10,814 bases of DNA from Amoebophrya sp. AT5.2. Its lineage: Eukaryota > Sar > Dinophyceae > Syndiniales > Amoebophryaceae. A program made the position numbers and the translations under genes. The stretch lies in the NCBI GenBank assembly GCA_005223375.1, contig RXOD01006269.1, positions 1 through 10,814 on the forward strand, in the 5' to 3' direction. Positions 7,201 through 10,814 of the stretch are shown here, in pieces. The first letter of the stretch is position 1. The number at the start of each line of letters is the position of its first letter. The notes under the pieces were generated by a model. The model saw only the letters and a list, made by a program, of their open reading frames with translations. It did no database searches and was not told where the DNA came from.

Positions 7201-9634
7201 GATGCAGCTACAGCCACTCACTACGAGTAGCCCAACCTGATTCAGACCATAGTACAATTTGGGCCATACTTTGCCCGACGTCGTCAACGGTGTTTGATCG
7301 CTTTCGCTAACCGAAGTGCGTGATTCGCTTCCGGAAGAGCTGCAGCCCCGAGTCACGCACTTCGGTTATCTGGAGGACACTTCAAACCCCGTGGGAGGTG
7401 GTGGTCACTGTCAAGCAGCTTCACCCTTTTGATAGGAAAAAAGGCCGCTCAAACTCTCAGGCACCTGTGTGACAAGCAATCCGCCGGCGCGGTCTCTCTA
7501 CACTACTGTCCCGCGAAGTTTGGGTTTGCTGTTGTTTGATGCGAGTGCTTTATTTATATATTACTTGCAAGCCGATGCAGCTACCGCTACGTACAGCCAC
7601 TCACTGCGAGTAGCCCATAATTCAGACCATATTTGGAGTACTTTGCCCGGCGTCGTCAACGGTGCGTCTTCGATAACCGAAGTGCGTGATTCGCTTCCGG
7701 AAGAGCTGAAGCCCCTGCCGCTCGAATTCCTTCGCGTCCTCGAGCGCCACGAAGGTCTCCTCCGGCGGGTCCGGCGGCGGCGCCAGCCCGTAGAACTGGG
7801 GCGAGCCGTAGATCGGCATTGCGAACCCCTTCCACCGCGGTGCGTGGATGCCCATCTGCAGCGCCAGCATGGCGTCGATCCGCTCCTTTTCCTTCCCGTC
7901 CAGCCGTTTTTCCAAATTGAAGTCCACCTTTCGCAACGCGAGAAGCTCCGGGTCGAGCTCGGACTCGACCTCGGTGTCCGACTTGTCGAAGCCCTCGAGG
8001 AAGTGCTGATCGATGATCGCGAACAACCGCTGGACCTGCTGGTTGTGCTTCAGCTGCTTACTCGCGACCTTCTCCAGTTTCAACGAAACTTGGTTTTGCT
8101 GGTGCTGCGCGTGCTGGAGCCCCTCGACCGCGATCACGGACTTGAAGAGCCGCCCCAGCCACTTGAAGAGCTCCTTTTTGTACCCATGCGGCCAGCTGCG
8201 GGCAATACTATCAAGAAAGTCCGCGCTGCTAGGGTCGTCGAGCAGCTGCAGCAGGGGATGTGCTCCTCCCGCGGCCGCGCCCGGAAGATGTTGTGCTCCC
8301 ACCGCGCCGCCCGGACCCGGTGCTGCTGAAAAAAGTTGTGCAGCGGCCGCTCCTTGATGTTCAGCTCCTTGATGTTCCGCTCCTTGATGTTCGACGAAGG
8401 GCGCCGCCGCGGCGAACTTCGCGAGCTGGGGGTCGGCCTTCAGCAGCTTGTCGCGCACCTTCTTCACCCGCGCGACGAAGTCCCGCATCAGCTCTTTCCC
8501 GTCGAACAGCGACGCCACGTCGTCGCGAATCCGCTTCCGGTGGATCTCGTCGCGCCACTTGCGCGCGCGCGCGATCTGGGCGTTGCGCTGTCGCAGCTCC
8601 TCCGTCGTTTCCGCAAACAGCACGTTCAGCCCCTTGTCCCGCCCGCCGTGCTCGTAGTGCGCCTCCCGCACTTCGCGCCGCTCCTCGCACTTCTTCTTCG
8701 ACGCGGTCTTGTAGCTCCGCTCCAGCGCCACCACGGACAACTTCTTGTACTGCGCCCAGTGCCCCTCGAACAAGGGGTTGCGCGGCTGCCCCAGCTGCAG
8801 CTTCCGCTTCCGCTCGTGCCGCTCCGCGGCCCTCTGCAGGGTCTCCGCACTGTAGAAACGGTTTTTCGACAACAGCGCGGACGTTGAGTTCGCAGACGTC
8901 GCGCGCGAAGAAGCGGAATTGCTGTTCCGGGTCCCGCATCGTAAAGACCTCCCGCCCGACCTCGCGGAGCTCGCCCGACTGAAGCCCCCGCCGAACTGGG
9001 ACCCGGTCGGCGCGGTGGTGGGACGCGAGTTGTCGGAGGTGTCTGTGTTCACACCCAGGGCCTTCAACTCCTCCAGATACTGGTCGTGCGCGATCCGGAC
9101 GGCGTCAACGGTCGTCGTGCGACTCACTGTTGACGAGAGATTGCCGCTGTTGCCCCCTGGAGTCGCGGTCGACGCCATCGAGGGGGTCAAATGCGCGGCC
9201 GCCGGGGGCGCGCTCTTGAATTGCTGCGACATTCTGCCACTCGCCATTGAGTTCGCGGATTTTATTCTGGGCTGGTGGCTCATGCTCGCGCTAGTAGCTC
9301 CCCGCGCGGCCGCACCAGCTCCAGCTGCGCTGTTTCCCCTTGAAATCATGCCTGTCGACGTCGCCGGCCGCGAGGAGCTCTCGCTTGGCGTCCGCGTGGA
9401 CAGATTTGTCGGATCGAAGTGGTCGTTGTTCATTTTCTTGTCCGCCACCGACACCTCGACTCGGTGTTTCAAAATGTACGCGTTTCGCACGCCCTCCTCG
9501 CTGCGCACGTCGACGCAGTGAGAGATCTTGGGGAGCCTTTTCTTCGATTGCTCGAGGAGGTCGTTCTGCCGCCGCTGCTGGTCCTCCGTGAACCCCTCCG
9601 GGGTCCACGCCCGCATCGACTGAAGGATATTCAT
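379..9634 (-). CDS. Giant multi-EF-hand protein, seven-exon gene model (join)
   Basis: This is the whole-gene model: join of 9634-7661, 6994-6128, 5906-4131, 3779-3638, 3451-3159, 2684-1421 and 1217-379 on the minus strand, about 2384 residues ending at TGA 381-379. Every junction keeps phase and every removed piece begins GT and ends AG. Exon 2 has a stop just upstream in its frame and no Met near its start, and exon 6 likewise begins without a Met, so both need an upstream exon. The product has a disordered, charged N-terminal third and a C-terminal half built from calmodulin-type helix-loop-helix units. Two calcium loops look canonical (residues about 1649-1660 and 2357-2368); the others are degenerate. 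I do not recognise a named family. The alternative is two adjacent genes, the first ending at TGA 7624-7622 and the second starting from an unseen short exon. Confidence 0.6.
1218..1420 (-). other. Intron 6 (203 nt, GTACAG...CTCTCGCAG)
   Basis: Removing this piece joins two strong coding blocks that are in different frames, phase 1 to phase 1. The unspliced continuation is a Ser/Arg/Cys run of low complexity, unlike the flanking protein. It contains a perfect 14-bp palindrome at 1311-1324 and one copy of the CTAG-rich motif at 1285-1295. Confidence 0.8.
1311..1324. repeat. 14-bp perfect palindrome in intron 6
   Basis: GCACCTGCAGGTGC reads identically on both strands. It sits within a run of GCTG/CAGC-rich sequence, which makes a chance palindrome more likely. 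Confidence 0.8.
1421..2684 (-). CDS. Exon 6: EF-hand partner loop, Ser/Asn-rich linker, further EF-like half-lobes
   Basis: Residues about 1685-2105. It opens with the partner of the exon 5 EF-hand: loop AKDLQDELTLEE, which keeps Leu8 and Glu12 but not acidic position 1. A helix NEVYKLFRTRAGFS and an AFDKF motif follow. Residues about 1740-1900 form a low-complexity linker rich in Ser, Asn, Gly and Glu. A basic stretch (LRKTLRKIRKRG) leads into two more half-lobes, LDKVFRWLGYDAMPEPLTKK and SVTTMLIGLGYATSLKMANK, whose calcium loops are not canonical. The 5' acceptor is a pyrimidine-rich tract ending CTCTAAG (2690-2685). The 3' donor is GTACAG at 1420, phase 1. The open frame upstream of 2684 has no ATG before the protein-like sequence begins, which supports a spliced entry. 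Confidence 0.8.
2685..3158 (-). other. Intron 5 (474 nt, GTGGGG...CTCTAAG)
   Basis: All three minus-strand frames are interrupted here and the flanking exons join in phase 0. The 3' end is pyrimidine-rich. It holds short direct repeats (ACCACTTTCACGAG on the plus strand at 2987-3000 and 3018-3031) and nothing else recognisable. Alternative ends are donor GTACGCC with acceptor TTTTGAG, which are phase 2 and would insert nine extra residues into the EF-hand pair. Confidence 0.65.
2987..3031. repeat. Short direct repeat in intron 5
   Basis: ACCACTTTCACGAG occurs at 2987-3000 and 3018-3031. A related GCAGCRCACCACT word also recurs at 2972 and 3011, so the longer unit is partly scrambled. Confidence 0.8.
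3159..3451 (-). CDS. Exon 5: canonical EF-hand (first of a pair)
   Basis: Residues about 1587-1684. It carries the first fully canonical calcium loop, DADGSGGVDSEE, at 3266-3231 (residues about 1649-1660), with Asp1, Asp3, Ser5, Gly6, Val8 and Glu12 in place. A Phe/Tyr-rich entering helix precedes it (WWFNFPQVLYVLSLFREYF) and an exiting helix follows (LRHILSVV). The 5' end is the CAG acceptor ending at 3452, in phase with exon 4. The 3' end is donor GTGGGG at 3158, chosen because splicing to 2684 places the next loop exactly 36 residues after this one, the spacing seen in calmodulin. Without splicing, the frame ends at a TAA nine codons further on. An alternative donor is GTACGCC, eight bases upstream. 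Confidence 0.82.
3452..3637 (-). other. Intron 4 (186 nt, GTAAAC...GACCAG)
   Basis: The donor AAAAG|GTAAAC is the best-looking in the window. Phase 1 on both sides gives a continuous acidic-to-basic protein segment. The middle is A/T-rich with stops in the joined frame, including a TGA shortly before the acceptor. Confidence 0.75.
3638..3779 (-). CDS. Exon 4: short acidic linker exon
   Basis: Residues about 1540-1586 plus the first base of the next codon. The exon is bounded by a long pyrimidine-rich tract ending in GGCAG (3790-3780) and by a good donor, AAAAG|GTAAAC at 3637. It joins exon 5 in phase 1, giving a Glu-Gly-Lys-Asp-Ala-Glu-Tyr sequence. The encoded peptide contains a possible degenerate loop (MPDADKPFIDLVG) and an acidic Ser/Glu run. 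The 3' splice site is well supported by phase. The 5' side is less certain because the frame stays open upstream to 3923, and a longer exon with a different acceptor cannot be excluded. Confidence 0.6.
3780..4130 (-). other. Intron 3 (351 nt, placement tentative)
   Basis: The boundaries GTCCTG (4130) and GGCAG (3780) are phase 0. The 3' end has a long pyrimidine-rich tract. It contains an 11-bp direct repeat (GCCATAGCTAC on the plus strand at 3959-3969 and 4023-4033). Open frames on both flanks mean that parts of this stretch could be coding, or that a small extra exon could be hidden in it. Confidence 0.5.
3959..4033. repeat. Short direct repeat in intron 3
   Basis: GCCATAGCTAC occurs at 3959-3969 and 4023-4033. 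In the second copy an insertion of 12 bases separates it from the shared AAGAC that follows. Confidence 0.7.
4131..5906 (-). CDS. Exon 3: degenerate EF-hand modules with a long acidic/Pro linker
   Basis: Residues about 948-1539. Reading upstream of the first start-like codon (TTG, 5816) stays open and protein-like (GRLQSGGHYLTRSHLVVPRG), so the exon extends to the CAG acceptor ending at 5907. The first EF-like unit is around residues 1075-1125, with helix MLHQLRHIG and loop GLCRSGSMNFSE. That loop keeps Ser5, Gly6, the hydrophobic residue 8 and Glu12 but lacks the acidic positions 1 and 3, so calcium binding is doubtful. A second weak unit follows near LLDMKGFLALLMKR. A linker rich in Glu, Asp, Val and then Pro/Lys separates these from another unit at about 1354-1387 (INFGQFARMYYY), which has Gln at the loop's last position. 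A final LRKSVRPLLNWLGY half-lobe follows. The donor GTCCTG (4130) is my choice; the frame stays open to 4014, so the exon could run further. Confidence 0.75.
5907..6127 (-). other. Intron 2 (221 nt, placement tentative)
   Basis: GTTGCG...TATCAG, phase 0. An alternative pair, GTACAC at 6149 with a GCGAG acceptor at 5923, is phase 2 and equally consistent. I saw no repeats or other elements inside. Confidence 0.6.
6128..6994 (-). CDS. Exon 2: charged helical segment, function unknown
   Basis: Residues about 659-947. The reading frame has a TAA just upstream, between acceptor candidates and the intron, and its first Met comes about 80 codons in. Protein-like sequence such as SEKEFYRGRRVPHTAWN precedes that Met, so the exon is probably entered by splicing at a CAG ending at 6995 (phase 0). 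The first 70 residues look helical and amphipathic (VFFVDFLWEVLEKQSLKLEQKK, spread over two helices), followed by a basic stretch, a Gln-rich stretch and a run of aromatic residues (GDVDFFLRNYRENHPSYN). The tail is acidic and Pro/Gly-rich, then Ser-rich. Two donors are possible: GTTGCG at 6127, paired with acceptor 5907 (phase 0), or GTACAC at 6149, paired with acceptor 5923 (phase 2). I saw no recognisable domain. Confidence 0.65.
7065..7349. repeat. 285-bp direct repeat, copy 1 (decayed exon 1 end)
   Basis: This matches 7431-7715 along its full length, with scattered substitutions and compensating small insertions and deletions, at an offset of 366 bp. On the minus strand it repeats the exon 1 codons for LQLFRKRITHFG but then hits TAG, where copy 2 continues. 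It is a relic of the exon end plus its following non-coding DNA. Confidence 0.9.
7308..7368. repeat. 16-bp perfect inverted repeat at the edge of copy 1
   Basis: TAACCGAAGTGCGTGA at 7308-7323 is exactly reverse-complementary to 7353-7368, with a 29-nt spacer. The right arm extended to 7370 is an 18-bp perfect inverted match to 7672-7689 in the working exon 1 end. Confidence 0.9.
7431..7715. repeat. 285-bp direct repeat, copy 2 (includes the working exon 1 end)
   Basis: Partner of 7065-7349. It covers the last exon 1 codons, both candidate donor sites and roughly 200 bp beyond. Shared blocks include CCCGCGAAGTTTG, GCTGTTGTTTGATGCGAGTG and CGTCGTCAACGGTG. Confidence 0.9.
7661..9634 (-). CDS. 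Exon 1: Ser/Arg-rich then charged helical N-terminal region
   Basis: Residues 1-658. I chose the ATG at 9634-9632 because a TAG lies in frame shortly upstream and the only earlier start-like codon is a GTG three codons before it. Residues about 70-260 are rich in Ser, Thr, Ala, Arg and Pro, with repeated short motifs such as SSRPATS, SGRMSQ and RPTTAPTG, and are probably disordered and phosphorylatable. From about residue 270 the chain becomes strongly charged and helical, with runs such as KKKCEERREVREAHYEH. An in-frame triple repeat of EHQGA falls near residue 420 and is followed by a Gly/Ala/Pro-rich linker. No catalytic motif, signal peptide or membrane segment is visible. The 3' end is uncertain: donors GTTGAC (intron from 7660) and GTCTGA (intron from 7627) are both phase 0, and unspliced reading stops at TGA 7624-7622. 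Confidence 0.75.
8349..8392. repeat. In-frame 15-bp minisatellite, three units
   Basis: The plus-strand word GCTCCTTGATGTTC recurs at 8349, 8364 and 8379 with period 15, encoding EHQGA three times in exon 1. The period is a multiple of three, so gain or loss of units keeps the frame. Confidence 0.9.
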
Positions 9635-10814
9635 GCTGCCCACTTGCTAATGCTAGACCTAGTACTTGTACTTCCTTTACGTAACCAAAACCATAGATTA
9701 TTTCCGGTCGAGCCGCCGCCGCGGGAGCGGCGCGAGTGGTCAAGACCAAAGTCTGTCGAAAAACGGTTTTCAAATAACGACCAAATCAATGCTGAACCTG
9801 AAGAACTGCATCTACTTGCGTAACTATCACGTACTTATCTGTTATTGATGCTGCACCCCCGAGCCCGATCTATCATGAACATGATTCGAATGAACAGCCA
9901 CCCAGCAGCTATTGAAATTCTCATTTTTCTACACCATCTAAGGCTGAGCATCAACATCAGCAAACTATTCATTTTTTCCTCGATGTTGTTGCAGGTCTTC
10001 TCCTTTACCTTTACCCATTGATCAGCGTTTTGTATGAAGTTCGCCCCGTTTTAGGTTTATTATTCCCGGCCCCATACTCATACTCATTACCACGGAAAGA
10101 GAAACGGAAAATCGCATTCCTTTCGAAGAACGCGTCGGCGCTGATAGTGCAAGAATGATCCCCAATCAGACGAAAAATCGAACGGAAACCGTGAAGCTGA
10201 ACAACAGCACGAGGAGAAGCAGCACAGCGTTCACATCGAGTACAGACTCAGAGCAGAGCAGAGAACCATCTGCGCAGATCTTCGATTCAAAATAGTGAAA
10301 GTGAAGAACAGGGCTTCATGTGGCGTCTGGCTCACGAGTGTGGTGTCAGACGGCTCACGACGATCATGTACTTAAGTAGCTTCTGGCGCGACATCTTTCT
10401 TCGATTTCGGCTTTTGCTGGTGTAGTTGTGAGCAGCTGCACAAAGTACCACAAGAACTTAGTCAGGTTCCGATGCCGAACGCGACAGACGACCATCGAGG
10501 AATCGAAGGCAAAGCACCACGTCGTCCTCGCCCATTATGATTCAGATGATTCGCAGGCATCCCATTCCCATGAGACTGCTCCTGCCTGTGACCACCTAGC
10601 GTGAATCGACCACCACCTTCCACCTGTATGAAGTTGTCCGTGCATCAACTCCGAACTCATCAAAGATATTGGAATTGGCTGGAGGACACTGTCACTGTTA
10701 CTGTGATTTTTCATTGATATTGATCACGCGTTTTCCTGCGCTCCTAGTCCTAGTGCTGCTAGTCCGAGCACGAGGTCCTTGATGTCAATTTGAGTATGAT
10801 GATGTTAATCTTGC
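9635..10814. other. Upstream non-coding region, no gene seen
   Basis: Except for shadow frames up to about 9850, there is no reading frame of useful length on either strand across this 1.2 kb. Base composition is lower in GC than the exons. It presumably holds the promoter and 5' leader, but no TATA-like or other core element stands out. Two copies of the CTAG-rich motif lie here (9653-9663 and 10744-10754), along with minor GAGCAGAGCAGAG and GGCTCACGA repeats. Confidence 0.6.

Larger units (their letters stand above)
6995..7660 (-). other. Intron 1 (or intergenic spacer) carrying a partial duplication
   Basis: This stretch has no sustained reading frame. It is mostly made of two diverged copies of one sequence, 7065-7349 and 7431-7715, the second of which runs into exon 1. 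The intron would start at 7660 (GTTGAC) or 7627 (GTCTGA) and end with GCGCAG at 6995. An AATAAA on the minus strand at 7554-7549, about 70 nt after the TGA at 7624-7622, fits the rival view that a first gene ends here. Confidence 0.5.

Noticed and set aside
7469..9521. Several long plus-strand frames opposite exon 1
   Set aside because: They are antisense shadows of the exon. The first also runs through the duplicated non-coding copy 2, so it has no consistent coding signal.
7370..10690. 12-bp word CTGGAGGACACT at 7370 and 10679
   Set aside because: A few 12-bp matches are expected by chance in a window this long, and the flanks do not match.

Overview
The window looks like nuclear DNA from a unicellular eukaryote. 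All convincing coding sequence lies on the minus strand, in GC-rich blocks separated by 0.2-0.7 kb stretches with stops in every frame. Those stretches can be removed as GT...AG introns that keep reading phase. I saw no bacterial operon structure, Shine-Dalgarno pattern, tRNA, rRNA or CRISPR array. The compact GC-rich exons and a very large calmodulin-type EF-hand protein suggest an alveolate-like protist (dinoflagellate, Amoebophrya, perkinsid or chromerid type). That placement is inference from style, not from a marker gene.

My model is one gene read from about 9634 down to 379, with seven exons: 9634-7661, 6994-6128, 5906-4131, 3779-3638, 3451-3159, 2684-1421 and 1217-379. It encodes about 2384 residues. 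Three junctions are well supported: 3637/3452 (phase 1), 3158/2685 (phase 0, and it restores the exact EF-hand spacing) and 1420/1218 (phase 1). The exon 1/2, 2/3 and 3/4 junctions are phase-consistent but have alternatives. A two-gene reading, with a first gene ending at the TGA at 7624-7622, is not excluded.

The N-terminal part (exon 1) is Ser/Thr/Arg-rich and then highly charged and helical. Exon 2 is a charged helical segment. Exons 3 to 7 carry a series of calmodulin-like half-lobes. Most have decayed calcium loops; two loops look canonical, one in exon 5 and one at the extreme C terminus. This suggests a large scaffold or axonemal/cytoskeletal calcium-responsive protein, but the sequence does not give a specific function.

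Non-coding structure: a 66-bp hairpin element with perfect 20-bp inverted ends and a CCGC flanking repeat (26-91) lies beyond the 3' end. A diverged direct duplication of 285 bp covers the end of exon 1 and the following DNA (7065-7349 and 7431-7715), with an inverted 18-bp scrap beside it. A CTAG-containing motif recurs three times. The 1.2 kb upstream of the gene (9635-10814) holds no recognisable gene.
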